DNA from: Plasmodium coatneyi
Taxonomy: Eukaryota; Apicomplexa; Aconoidasida; Haemosporida; Plasmodiidae
Assembly: GCF_001680005.1 (NCBI RefSeq)
Contig: NC_033567.1
Location: forward strand, 3,534,001-3,598,000
Direction of reading: 5' to 3'
Length of the DNA stretch: 64,000 nucleotides
The notes under the pieces are model-generated. The model was not told where the DNA came from. It worked only from the letters and a program-made list of their open reading frames with translations, and searched no databases. The number at the start of each line of letters is the position of its first letter. Within the stretch, counting starts at the first letter, position 1. The translations under genes were made by a program, and so were the position numbers. Of this stretch, positions 1 through 10,719 are shown piece after piece.

Positions 1-1
1 G

Positions 2-166
2 GGAGAAAAATACGAAGAGGACGATTTCAAGGAAGTGATTGACGATTTTTATCAATACTTGGCATTCGTCCGAGATATCATTTCACAGAATAATTTGGAA
101 TTTTACAGGAAAATGCTCTGCAAAAATACCATGTGCGATTCGAAGGGGTCAGTATGTGTGCTTTGA
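2..166 (+). CDS. 3' end of an unidentified gene (partial)
   Basis: Frame 2 is open from the window edge and ends at a TGA at 164-166, giving 54 residues. The residues are acidic and aromatic at the start (EKYEEDDFKEVIDDFYQYL) and end in CDSKGSVCVL. The amphipathic, Glu/Asp/Phe-rich composition is like Plasmodium coding sequence, whereas the DNA after the stop quickly becomes T-rich and non-coding. No domain is recognisable in so short a piece. It would be the last exon of a gene lying to the left, transcribed towards and convergent with the potassium-channel gene. A downstream exon cannot be excluded. Confidence 0.55.
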   Translation, partial: GEKYEEDDFKEVIDDFYQYLAFVRDIISQNNLEFYRKMLCKNTMCDSKGSVCVL

Positions 167-925
167 CGGTGGCAGATTGTCCAGGAATAGCCTAAGCATT
201 CCATTCATTTGCGCAGTGTGCCTTATTAAAAAGGAAAGTTTCGTTTTTCGAATATTTTTCGAATATTGTTTGAATTTTTTTTTTTTTTTTTTTTATACAT
301 TTTTAATTCCACTTTTGTTTCAAACGTTGTTGTGCGGAAAAATAGCTTGTTTACACCATTTAAAATTTTTTAAGTCTTTATAAGGGAAAAAAAGAAAATA
401 ATAAAATGATAGTATGACGTGTGAATAAGTCAACTCCCCCCAAAGGGAGGTTTCCCCATTTTTTCCGAATAGAAATGTACGTATACAGCAAAACATGGCT
501 ATATTTTTTTTTTCGTCACGTAGCTGATGTGGCGAGTTAAAAATGAGGAAAGGATGTAGTCCCTGCTCGTTGGAGAAAAGACAGCTTAAATTGTTGGTTC
601 AGCCCATTGGGGGGCTAGCCAATTCATAAGCGGAGGGAATGAGGAGTGAAAAAGGTTGACACAAAAGGGTGTACATTTTTAAAAAGGGGCAACGACAAAA
701 GGTGATGAAAGTTTTTGCAGGAACTGCTTGACAGACAAATGGGTTGGGGGGACGTTTGACGCCCATGGGGTGAAACACTCCCCAGCGGTGAGGAAGAAGA
801 ATGTAATGAAGTAAAATAAAATTGAGTGCAATAAAACATAGCAAAGCAAAATCTGTAACATAAAAAACAGTAAAATAAAACCAAATAAGCAGCGGTAAAG
901 GCACAAAACGACACGGCGGTAGCCC
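167..925. other. Convergent intergenic spacer
   Basis: Short spacer between the 3' ends of two convergent genes. It contains a 20-base T run near 275-294 and otherwise mixed AT-rich sequence. I see no RNA gene or coding segment that stands up. Confidence 0.5.
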
Positions 926-3900
926 CTACAAAACGTATACCATGTCGTCCAGCTTGAGCTCGCAATTTTCGCTGGGCTTAGTATAAACGTAGAAGGGGAC
1001 GTTTTTGTCGCCGCGCCTGTACAAACCAATAGCAGTGATATTCTTCTTGGATAAAAAATAAAACAAATCCCGGAAGGTCTTAATTCTTTTAAAAGAAAAA
1101 TCAAAATACTTGTTCAAGTCGCATATATAAATTACGCTCATATATTTTATGAGGCTTTCCAATGTGTCATTACACACGGAAAATTTGGTGAAGCTTTTAT
1201 GGTGCGCCATAAAATTATACAACATCGTTTCGCAGATTAAATTGCTCGAATAAAAGCGGGAACAATTTACATAAGGGAAAAAATCACTGTAGGAAGATTT
1301 CTTGTCCTTTAATTTTATCATATTATTTTCCTCCAAAAAGATAACATTAGAGGGGTTAATCAACTCAGTCATTATGTTATTTATGTAGAAAGACTTTTTC
1401 CTTTTCCGCATTAAGTGGATCATTTTCCTTGTTAATATTATATTGTTCATGTCTATCTCGTTTATTTCTTCAGCATTGTTTGCGTCTGTTGGTAGGATTA
1501 TCACGTAATAGGCCTGCATAAGACCAGCGTTTAATATGTTGTAGTCGTCCAGGGATTTGCATTTTATAAACACGACGTTATACTTTAACAAGTCGTGTAT
1601 ATTGACAGCTGGTACTTCGTCCGTGAGTATGACTACGTTATATGTACACTTATGGTTCACCATTTTGATCAGCTCAATCGTGTTTGACGTGCAGTTTATT
1701 ATTAGCAATAATTTGTTCCTCCTCCCTCGGGGGAAATACTTTTCACAGGCTTCTTCGTACGAATATGCTATCGCGCTTTGGGAGGCATCCAGGTGGGCAT
1801 TATTGAGGCCATTTTGTCCATCTCTATCCTTTCCCGTTTCTTCTCTTTTTAAAAAATTCACGTAATTAATTAAATAATTTTTTTTTTTTAATTTTCTTTT
1901 GTGGATGAAATAATACCCGTACTTTTTGCGAACGTCTGCATGATGTGAATGCGCAATTGGGGGGTCTACATAGCTGTTCTGCGACACAGAGTTGTCTACC
2001 GCATTTTCAAAAGTACGAATTTCTGCGTAAGGCAAAGAAAGACTGTTTGTGGGATTGCCCACGTGGAATCTCCCTGGGGTGCTCTCCAAGTAAGGTGATG
2101 ATGCCACGATGGTATCCCCCTCGGCGTGTCTTCCCACGCGAGTGTCAACATTACAACCGTCTGGAATGCAACTGATAAAATTACATCCGTTAAAGGCCCA
2201 ATTGTTAGCATCGCAAGGGGGAACATGAGTGGATCCTTCAACACTGCAAATGATGTTAGGACAATTTCCCCCACTTACCAAATCGCGTGTATCGTTTCCC
2301 CCTGCATATTTAACCGTCTTTACCTTTTTCCCAAATGGGTGACTCCTTTTCGAAAAAACTCTCGAAATTTTGTAGCTACCAAACAAGTCGTGGTAATTTA
2401 TACCTATCAGATTTGCACCTTTGTAGACCCCGCTTCTGTTATGCCCATGAGACATGGTTGGCATATTCCTCCTTAAATTCGCCGTCAAATATTTATTAAA
2501 AGATTTCTTAGTTTTTATGACTGACTTCAAATCGTAAGAAATATTCTTCTCCTTTTTACTCTTAATTTCGAATAGCCAAAAGAGGCTTTTTGCCATGGAC
2601 AGGTATTTAATAACTTTCTTAGAATTGGCAATAACTACACATTTATCATTTTCCCTCATGGAGTAATTTGCCCCCAACAAATTGAGGTAGCATTTTAACT
2701 GTTTCGTGTTTTTACTTATGTTCGTGTCGTATCCCCATTTGTTATTCGTCTTGGCGTGAATTATGTTGTAGTCCCACTTTTTTAACTCTTCCATGTGTGG
2801 TTCCCCCTTGGTGGTGCACCTCTTCCGTATTTTGTTACTTCTACTGATGTTTATGCAAATATTTCCTTCGCTCGAGATATTTTCATTTTTGTTTTTCCTT
2901 CTCCTATGGGGCATATTCCCCTGTGTTTTGTCCCCCCCGATGCGGTAGGTCCCACATTCTCCGATGAGGTTACTAGAATTATCTTTTCCCCTATTAGTGT
3001 GATAACCCATGTTCATTTTTAACAAATTAGACCGTTCCGTTGAGTCCCTATTTATTCTTCTCCCCCTGGTGTGAGCACTTTGGATGCTATTCCAAGTTGT
3101 TCTCCGTTTGCGTAATGGTCGTTCTGCATAGGCTGCGTTACACGAATGAGAATACCTCCTTAGCACGTTCAGGAGGACAGCTTTAAATCTCCCCCTCTGT
3201 GCCTTTCTCCCCTTAACTATGTTTGCCACTTTACGCGCAGGACAATTGCGCCTAACTTGGGGTAGCATCTCGTTGTCCGTTTCGATGCCGATTAGAATAA
3301 TGCCAAGAGACTCATACAATTTGTAAAACAATTTATCGAATTTGAGTCCCACCATATTTTTGTGAACGCAGAAGGAGAAAATTTTTGTTCTGGATCCCCT
3401 AATATATTCACCGATATATTTGAAAGAGGAGAAGGAATCACGCATATCGTCCAGCGCGTCACATTCTGGCTCATATTTGTACGCTGTGAATAGGTTTAAA
3501 ATTAGGGTAATTATCCCAGGGTGCTTTACATTCTTAACAATTAAGGAATGCTTCAAATTGTCAATGATAAAATTTTCACAGCCAATGGACTTCACAACAT
3601 TAGAAACACTCTTATTTCGTAACTCGATGACGGCGTTTTTTTTTCCATGTAAAAATTTCTTCAAAATTAGCAATCTTGTAAAAGATTTTGTGTCTATGTT
3701 GTAATGCCCATTATTAAATTTATCAGAAAATAAAAATAAGTAGTAGGCATTCTGGGCGTTGATGCTGTAGAGCAAATTTGTATTCTGTTTTTCATTCAAG
3801 TCGAAGCTTTTAATGTATAGGGATATGCAAAAGTGATCCGCTATTTTTATTTGCTCTTTGTAAGAACTTATAGGGTAAGTAGTAAGGATGTGAAATTTTA

Positions 3901-5143
3901 TCTTATTTCCATACGCAATAGACTCGAAAAGGAAAACATTTAATTTTTGAGGCTCCACTTCTCCAATGAGCAGAATAAACTTCTGACTGTTCATGCTAAG
4001 CTTACCATAGGTTTTCTTCTTAGAAAAAATGGAAATAATCAAATCGTTGAATTGTATTGGAACCCAAATGAAGGTCCAGAATATAAAAATGATACAAACT
4101 ACTTTGCTTAATTTGTTAATGGGAAATATGTCTCCATACCCAACAGTCGATATGGAAATTATTGAAAAGTAGAAATAATCCAAATAGCTATTCAGAAAAT
4201 AGGAAAAATCCCCTTTTTCCAAATTGTAAGGGTGAATCGCCTGAATGGTGTAAACGGTTGAGGCGAATGCATTACACAGTAAGAGAACTCCCAGCACAAT
4301 TCGAACGATTCTAATTTCTGTATTAGTTAGGATGGAGTTCTGCTCCACTCTTACATAGGACACATTCAGAAATATCTTAATATTTCGTAAAAAGCCCATT
4401 ATGAAATATATGTCTATCTTATTATCAAGAACAAGCACATACTTGGAAAAGAAAAATACGCTTGGTGCGCTGAAAAACGCGTCTATTAGAAATTTAGACT
4501 TCATCACATAATACTTAGACTTGCTGTAACTGAGGATGACCATCACTAAATCGATGTAGGACGAAGACAAGAGGGCAATCAATATGTTATGAATGTATGT
4601 CGGTATGTTGTCAAAATTCCACATCGCGTCGTATGTATCTCTTCTCCAGTAGTATAAACTGATGTACCAAATTAATGCGTAAAGTACATCCCTCACGTTA
4701 CAGAAGTAGTAATTAAATGTGCTGTTATAAATTTTTAGCATGTATAATTCCATACGTTTATGCTTTTTCCTCAACGAATAGTATACCTTCTTAAAAAAAA
4801 ATTTCTTAATTAACTTTTTATACTCAAAGTCGTCTGATTCTAGCACGGATGTGTTTCCCCTCCTGCTTACACTGCTAAAGTTACACAATTTCAGAAAATT
4901 ATTCCTCCTGCATTTTCTCAGCATATAAATGTCCGTAAAATACGTGCAGTATACAGCTATAACGGTAATTTTTATCGTAACGCCTATTAGGATACATATT
5001 ATGGCGCTCACAAAGTCCATGTTCTCCTTAGCGTTGCATGGTAGCTTATACAGGTACAGTCCGTTCAAAGCAATCAGGAAGTATTTGAAAATGTTTACCA
5101 GTAGGAAGAGAACATCGTTTATAGACAACAACCCGCTTTTCAT
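926..5143 (-). CDS. Slo/BK-type potassium channel, probable Plasmodium K2 channel
   Basis: A single uninterrupted reading frame encodes 1405 residues. Hydrophobic segments fill roughly residues 5-75, 150-245 and 275-375. A pore loop with the potassium selectivity filter TVGYGD lies at about 333-338, followed by a final hydrophobic helix. Two cytoplasmic regions resemble RCK (regulator of K+ conductance) Rossmann domains: one just after the pore (begins near MNSQKFILLIGE) and one near residue 1120 (NKLLLIINCTSNTIELI), separated by a basic low-complexity insert. This is the 6-7 TM plus tandem RCK layout of Slo/BK channels. Plasmodium has two such channels, and the length fits the shorter one, K2, better than the roughly 2000-residue K1; I rely on memory for that. 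The expected role is potassium conductance across the parasite plasma membrane or an internal membrane. The start at 5143 follows non-coding DNA. Confidence 0.9.
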   Translation of the reverse strand: MKSGLLSINDVLFLLVNIFKYFLIALNGLYLYKLPCNAKENMDFVSAIICILIGVTIKITVIAVYCTYFTDIYMLRKCRRNNFLKLCNFSSVSRRGNTSVLESDDFEYKKLIKKFFFKKVYYSLRKKHKRMELYMLKIYNSTFNYYFCNVRDVLYALIWYISLYYWRRDTYDAMWNFDNIPTYIHNILIALLSSSYIDLVMVILSYSKSKYYVMKSKFLIDAFFSAPSVFFFSKYVLVLDNKIDIYFIMGFLRNIKIFLNVSYVRVEQNSILTNTEIRIVRIVLGVLLLCNAFASTVYTIQAIHPYNLEKGDFSYFLNSYLDYFYFSIISISTVGYGDIFPINKLSKVVCIIFIFWTFIWVPIQFNDLIISIFSKKKTYGKLSMNSQKFILLIGEVEPQKLNVFLFESIAYGNKIKFHILTTYPISSYKEQIKIADHFCISLYIKSFDLNEKQNTNLLYSINAQNAYYLFLFSDKFNNGHYNIDTKSFTRLLILKKFLHGKKNAVIELRNKSVSNVVKSIGCENFIIDNLKHSLIVKNVKHPGIITLILNLFTAYKYEPECDALDDMRDSFSSFKYIGEYIRGSRTKIFSFCVHKNMVGLKFDKLFYKLYESLGIILIGIETDNEMLPQVRRNCPARKVANIVKGRKAQRGRFKAVLLNVLRRYSHSCNAAYAERPLRKRRTTWNSIQSAHTRGRRINRDSTERSNLLKMNMGYHTNRGKDNSSNLIGECGTYRIGGDKTQGNMPHRRRKNKNENISSEGNICINISRSNKIRKRCTTKGEPHMEELKKWDYNIIHAKTNNKWGYDTNISKNTKQLKCYLNLLGANYSMRENDKCVVIANSKKVIKYLSMAKSLFWLFEIKSKKEKNISYDLKSVIKTKKSFNKYLTANLRRNMPTMSHGHNRSGVYKGANLIGINYHDLFGSYKISRVFSKRSHPFGKKVKTVKYAGGNDTRDLVSGGNCPNIICSVEGSTHVPPCDANNWAFNGCNFISCIPDGCNVDTRVGRHAEGDTIVASSPYLESTPGRFHVGNPTNSLSLPYAEIRTFENAVDNSVSQNSYVDPPIAHSHHADVRKKYGYYFIHKRKLKKKNYLINYVNFLKREETGKDRDGQNGLNNAHLDASQSAIAYSYEEACEKYFPRGRRNKLLLIINCTSNTIELIKMVNHKCTYNVVILTDEVPAVNIHDLLKYNVVFIKCKSLDDYNILNAGLMQAYYVIILPTDANNAEEINEIDMNNIILTRKMIHLMRKRKKSFYINNIMTELINPSNVIFLEENNMIKLKDKKSSYSDFFPYVNCSRFYSSNLICETMLYNFMAHHKSFTKFSVCNDTLESLIKYMSVIYICDLNKYFDFSFKRIKTFRDLFYFLSKKNITAIGLYRRGDKNVPFYVYTKPSENCELKLDDMVYVL

Positions 5144-8100
5144 GTTTCCTTATTTTGGGTATGTATATCTTGGGGGTAGAAACGCTACTGCTGCTTTGGA
5201 CAGGGGTTCATTTTGAAGCCCCCCACGTGTACACCCATACATATATATGCAAATAGACATATGTGTGCGCTTGTGTAACGGGCAGTGTTTGTGCTCATGT
5301 CGGTGTTACTTCTGTCCAAGTTGTCGACGCGCCAGCGTAAGAGTGCTCTTCCTACTCACTTTATTAATGCCCTTGATAGGACACACACACATGCAAGTAC
5401 TTGCATATAATCGAAACCATGAGATATTCCGCACAGCGACAATTTGCATGGGAGGTTATTCCCACTTCGTACATATATGCATACACACTTGTATGCTTTC
5501 GATTAGAGCGGCTTATTCTTCCTCTATGATGCTTTGGTCCCGTTGCCCCTTTTTGCTGAATCTAAAAAATGACTCCATTCTTTTTACTACGCTGTGTTGC
5601 AGTTATTTGTAGAATCATAGTAAATGGGCACAGAATATTATTAGTGTATACAAACAAAGACAAGCAATTCTATGCAATAAAAGAAAAAACAATTAACTTT
5701 AGCGTAAAGTTCTAGAACAAAGAAGATTGTAGTTTTTCTCTTAAAGTGATCATTTTAAAAGGGAGCAAACAATTGGCAAACTTGCATTTCAATATAGACA
5801 TAATTCTTTCAAAAGAGAAACGAGTATTATACCTGGCAGCCGTTTCAGTACGCGAAAACAAAGTGCAAGATTTAGGAAGAATAACTCCCATGCATAATAC
5901 TTTACCCCAAGACGGGATGATAACTACACAATTGAATAAATGTGCACCTATACTATTACACAATTATATCTCCACAATAACGCATTCCCACTTGTCTAAA
6001 GTGGAGATGCAATGAAATTATTAGGATCCAGTATCTATGCCATAACACACATTCTACATTTTAAAGGTTTCACAAGATGCTTGCTCGCGTGGAAGCAGCA
6101 AGGAGAGAATCAACCACATACTGCAGCGCCATTTGTGCTATCTCCATTTTGAGTGTTACTTCGTAGTATTGCGCAAGCATGTATAAGTGCAAATTGTGCG
6201 TGTACGCAAGTGTATGCGCGTGATATGGCACGCCCCTGCGCTCTGCATCCGTGCACTAGGGCCATGTTATAGAATTTAAACCGCGGAGAAAGACACTCAA
6301 AAATGTCAAGTGCAAAGTGTGACGTGAAAAGGGCGAAAGAGCGCAAATAGATAATTGCTCATAATTCAAAAGCCGAACTTTGCCCGTTATACGGAGAAAA
6401 TAATTAAATTCGCTTCATTTCCCATAAAAGATAAACATGGCTGTTTTAGTTTTTAAGCAGTTTGTAGCATGCTTGCATTTGTATACTACGAAAAAGTTTA
6501 TGCCCCTTTTAACATCATGCCTCAAATTTAACTCTTCCATATTATTCCTTTCTAACACTCAAATGAACATAACTATTGTTTAAGAAGTTCGTTTTAAATT
6601 TGGCAAGCCGCGCGTACATTTATAATCCCCCCTATTATTAATTTATTTGTTTGATTCGTTTAAGTATGTTATGTGCTATATTACAATTTGAAGGCAACGG
6701 GAGGGGGAGTTTCACGCAGGCAAACTACTGCCATGTTTATTTACAATTTGTTCGCCATTTAACTACCTTTCCGCTTTTGCATTGGAGCACCAAAATGTGA
6801 AGCAATGATTGTGTACTATAAAATTGGTGCATGTTCCTCTCACAGTTTAATGGATCACAAAAAAGCGATAAATTGTACCCAATTTTCAGGATGGTAAAAA
6901 CGAAAGATTGTGCACATTTATCCATACAAAACTGACACACAGTATAGGGCATTTCCAGCGACGTTTTTTTCATGTTCCAATTTTGCCATCGCTGAGGAGA
7001 AAATTTGTGAACAATGTGTCCAGTTTAAAATTAACCAAATTTAAGATAAAATGGGGACATCATTAAAAGGTGTGTTGCTCAAACACACAATGATGTTCAC
7101 GTCGGTAAATCAGTTTTCAAAAATGTCACATTTGGCCATTACAGAATTGGAAAGATTATCTACATAAACGATGGGCCCGGGTGTACAAGTACAAATCGCA
7201 CTGATATGGGAAAAATTCGATGAATAATATCACCCTTCTTATCGCAGCTCATTTTTTAGCTGTTCCTTTGGCAATTATTTTGCCCTATTTTTACCTGACT
7301 TTTGGCTGTTTTTTTTTTTTTTTTTTTTTTTTTTTTCCATAAAAATAGCTATTTGGTTCATAAAATGTTTAAATTTCCATCACAACCATTTGTGCTTGGA
7401 AAAAAAAAAAAAAAAAGGAACAGCCAAGACCCCCCTCTTCTTATTAATTTTTCTGCACCGTTTTCGGTTCGTAAGCGCCTTTCCAGTTCAAACGAATCGT
7501 GCGTTCTGTTTTTCGCCTTGGTTGCGGTTACATTGTAAAGAAACAAATAGGGAAGAAAAACGGTTCGTATATATTTATACATACTCCCATTGGGGGCTAA
7601 ATTAAACACATGATAGTGGCATTAGAAAGGCAAATTTTAAAGCATGAAAGGTTAGGCTAGTTACAAGGGCTGCTCCACAGAGTGGCTGCGGATTTACGTC
7701 GTTTCACATTTGCCGCAAACGTTATCAAATTGGTTTGTCAAAATAGACATGTTTATTGGGTTTTACGCCATTTTAGCACTAGCAAGAAATTTGTGAAGGT
7801 ACATTACTCAAATAGTGCAAAACGGAAGCTACAAATATAATGTCTTTTTCAAAACCTTAACGTGAAACTTTATTATGAATGGTAAAAAGGGGTGTTTCTC
7901 TAGAAATGGTTAGATTGTTTTTCCTTGCCCATAAAAGTAATACTGCCCCGTGCACATATCGATCGAGCTGTAAATGTGCATAAGATGCAATAGCTCATGA
8001 AAAACCTTTCAAAAGTAAAGTGCTCAGCAGCGGTATATCATTTGTTTTAATTTGAGTGGAGTTTTGGGATGTTTGATAGCACGGCGAGGTGAAAAAAAAT

Positions 8101-10008
8101 TAATTTCGCACAGTTATACTTGCATAACATGTTATGCACATAATATATATATGTATATTATACATGTGTATAATAATAATGTGCCGCTCTTTATGCGAAA
8201 ACCTTGCGAAATAATTATTGACCAAAATTGCGCATTAAACTTTAATTTTGCTATACGTCAGAAGAAATAAAAATTTTTTTTTAACAGTGGCTAGCATTGC
8301 TTGGGATTTTTTTTTTTTCTTTTTTTAAAATGAACGAAGGAACGCAGTGAAATTATAAAATGAAATAAATTTTTGAACTGCCATTAAATTTATATTTTGC
8401 GAGGCGAACCGTTTCACGCTGCTTTTTTATTTATTAAACCTTTTTAAGTTAAGAGTTTCGTTTTACGAAAAACACAAAGTATAATGCGTAATTGGAATAA
8501 TGTAGAATGGCATGGCGCGTAATATATGTATAAATGCGTAAAATGCTTAAATAGAATATGCACTAGTGAGTTATGAGCTGATGCAAAATGTTATTTACCG
8601 TCAGCAAAAAACATTCATTCCATGCATTTGGTAAACATTCTTGCTTGCGTTTGCATAGTTAAAATATAGCGCATATGTTATATATATATTTACGTAATAT
8701 ATGTAAAAATAAAACTCAAAATTATACCGACTTGAATTGTCACGAATTTTGTAAAGCAACAAACTAAAAAATCACCAAAATGAAAAGAAAAGGCACGTAA
8801 ATGCATATTCATTTTTTTTATTTTTTTGCGTTCGCAAAATACATATCTATAACCCAAAGCGTATCTTACCTGTTTATTTTATTATATTCTAAGATAAATA
8901 CATCCCATTTAGAATAAAAAAAAGCAAAAAATATGTTTTAATTAAAATATATTAACAAGAAAATGAAACCATTTTTATATAATTATTTTAAATATGAATA
9001 TAGCTGACATTATGTCAGAAATATAAAAGACTGGATTCATAATAACCAACAAGGAAGAAAATGAGCGCTTTAAGAAAGATGTAGCTTTGATATATTTTCA
9101 TAAATATATCTTTATCTTCCCATTTTATTTTAACGTATTTATTATTATACGTATTTGTAACAAAGAAAACCAGAAATCAGATCCTGGATTTGATTAGATA
9201 TACAAATTATTGTACCCTTTTTTTGTCTGTACTGTTTTATTTTAATATAAGATATCCAAAATGGTAGCCATATAAAGGTGACGTCGCTTTCACCCCCATA
9301 CCCGTTGTATATTTTTCTCCAGTTTAAGGGAAGAAAATCAGATTTGCAAGAATTAATGATATTTTTTTTATTCAAGGAGAATACACGAATAGCGACTTAG
9401 GCAACATTGTACTACAGGAATAGGAAGATTTACAGCATCGCATATATTTCTACGTCCATACGAATGTATGAATAGTATTGTCTTATGAGGAAAAGAAGAA
9501 AAGAGTGCGAGTGCCAAAACGATTTTTTTATGCGTAAAATAAAATAGATCACCAGTGAGCAATCCTACAGTTACCCACCATATTAGTACCGAACATTACT
9601 ACTGATTTGTTAAAATGTATAATTTAAGCAAAACGTGCTTTTTAAGATGGAACGCTTCATGGACTTATAAGTAAATAACAAATTTAATATATTAAACTTT
9701 TGTTACTAATACTATATGTTTAGCGCATAGAACAGAACCGAATATATATTTAGTCATGCTTGTGTTTTCATCTGTTTTAATATGTGATTGCTTGACTGTC
9801 AACCTGTTTGAATCCGTCTGTGCACGCTCACCTTCCTTCCACCCCCCTCAAAACATCTTTCCTGCAAAAATTGTTCTAACCCCCAATGCTTATTTGTCTG
9901 CATAATTATGTGCGAACAAGTGTATGTTCTCCTCATGTAGAGAAAAAAAGTTATATATTTCTTTTTCGTTAATTTTATAATTATTAATGTAGATTAAAGA
10001 GATATCAC
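5144..10008. other. Gene-poor intergenic region of about 4.9 kb
   Basis: No ORF over about 90 codons here has convincing composition. The sequence holds long T or A homopolymers (7306-7336 and 7400-7416), dinucleotide-like TATA stretches near 8140-8165, and an AT-rich core around 8881-9000 where GC drops to roughly 10-17 percent. The region contains the promoter side of the minus-strand potassium channel and of any + strand gene at 10 kb. I saw no tRNA or snRNA signature motif. Confidence 0.5.
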
Positions 10009-10206
10009 ATGTCCCCGAGATGGAATGTTAGTAAGTGGTTGGTGAAGGAAGAATATAAGTCGCAAAAGTTTAGCAAACCATTTTATTTGACCAAATGGGG
10101 GAATTTCAAAACAGTCCACAATCAGTTTTCAGCCAACAGCGGAGCTTTTAATAAATTTTGCGACATGAACAAATTGCATGAGAACGACATTCATTCGAAA
10201 AAGTAG
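10009..10206 (+). CDS. Small conserved-looking hypothetical protein (65 aa)
   Basis: The ORF begins MSPRWNVSKWLVKEEYKSQK and ends DIHSKK with a TAG. It is rich in Trp, Lys, Phe and Asn with no homopolymer runs, and it stands out as coding-like against flanking poly-T and poly-A DNA. The frame stays open seven codons upstream of the ATG, and a possible splice acceptor (TTAATGTAG) lies in that extension, so this could be the last exon of a spliced gene whose first exon I could not find. Composition is basic and soluble with no membrane helix. A small organellar ribosomal protein or assembly factor is conceivable, but nothing in the sequence proves it. Confidence 0.5.
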   Translation: MSPRWNVSKWLVKEEYKSQKFSKPFYLTKWGNFKTVHNQFSANSGAFNKFCDMNKLHENDIHSKK

Positions 10207-10719
10207 TTTATTATTACGAAGGAGACTTTGCACGATTTTTAATTCGAAAAGGTGTAAACAAAAAAAAAATAATAAAATAAAAATAAAATAAGGCAGTTAC
10301 GCATCTTCCCCACTTGCTTTACCAACATTATGAGAAGCACAAAGCGTATGCGCATATTTATACATACACGCGCACACCGTGTAAATATAACACATTTTAA
10401 CTTGGAGGGAGAGACCACCCGTGTGGACAGAAAATACGCCCCCTTCGTTTTGTTACTCAATTTTTTTTGTCTCATTTGAATTTCATTTTACGTTTTTTTC
10501 TCATTTGCCACCTTTTTTTTTTTTATGTTTTTATCATTGCCAATTCGTTTCTATTTAGTAAAACTAACTGAATGTTTTAGCTATTACTGAGCTTATTTTT
10601 CGTCAATCTTTGCTCTCTATATTTGCCCAACGACATGTGTATAAGCACATTCATGTCCATATGGAGGGACTTCCCCGTATGCGTGTTTTTTTTTTTCTGT
10701 TATCTTCTTCCCTCTATAA

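Noticed and set aside
8881..9060. Possible centromere core
   Set aside because: GC falls to 10-17 percent only over about 120 bases; Plasmodium centromeres are much longer and more uniformly AT-rich.
5144..10008. tRNA, U-snRNA or SRP RNA genes
   Set aside because: I looked for T-loop motifs, U6 ACAGAGA, U5 loop and similar signatures here and in the other spacers and found none that held up.
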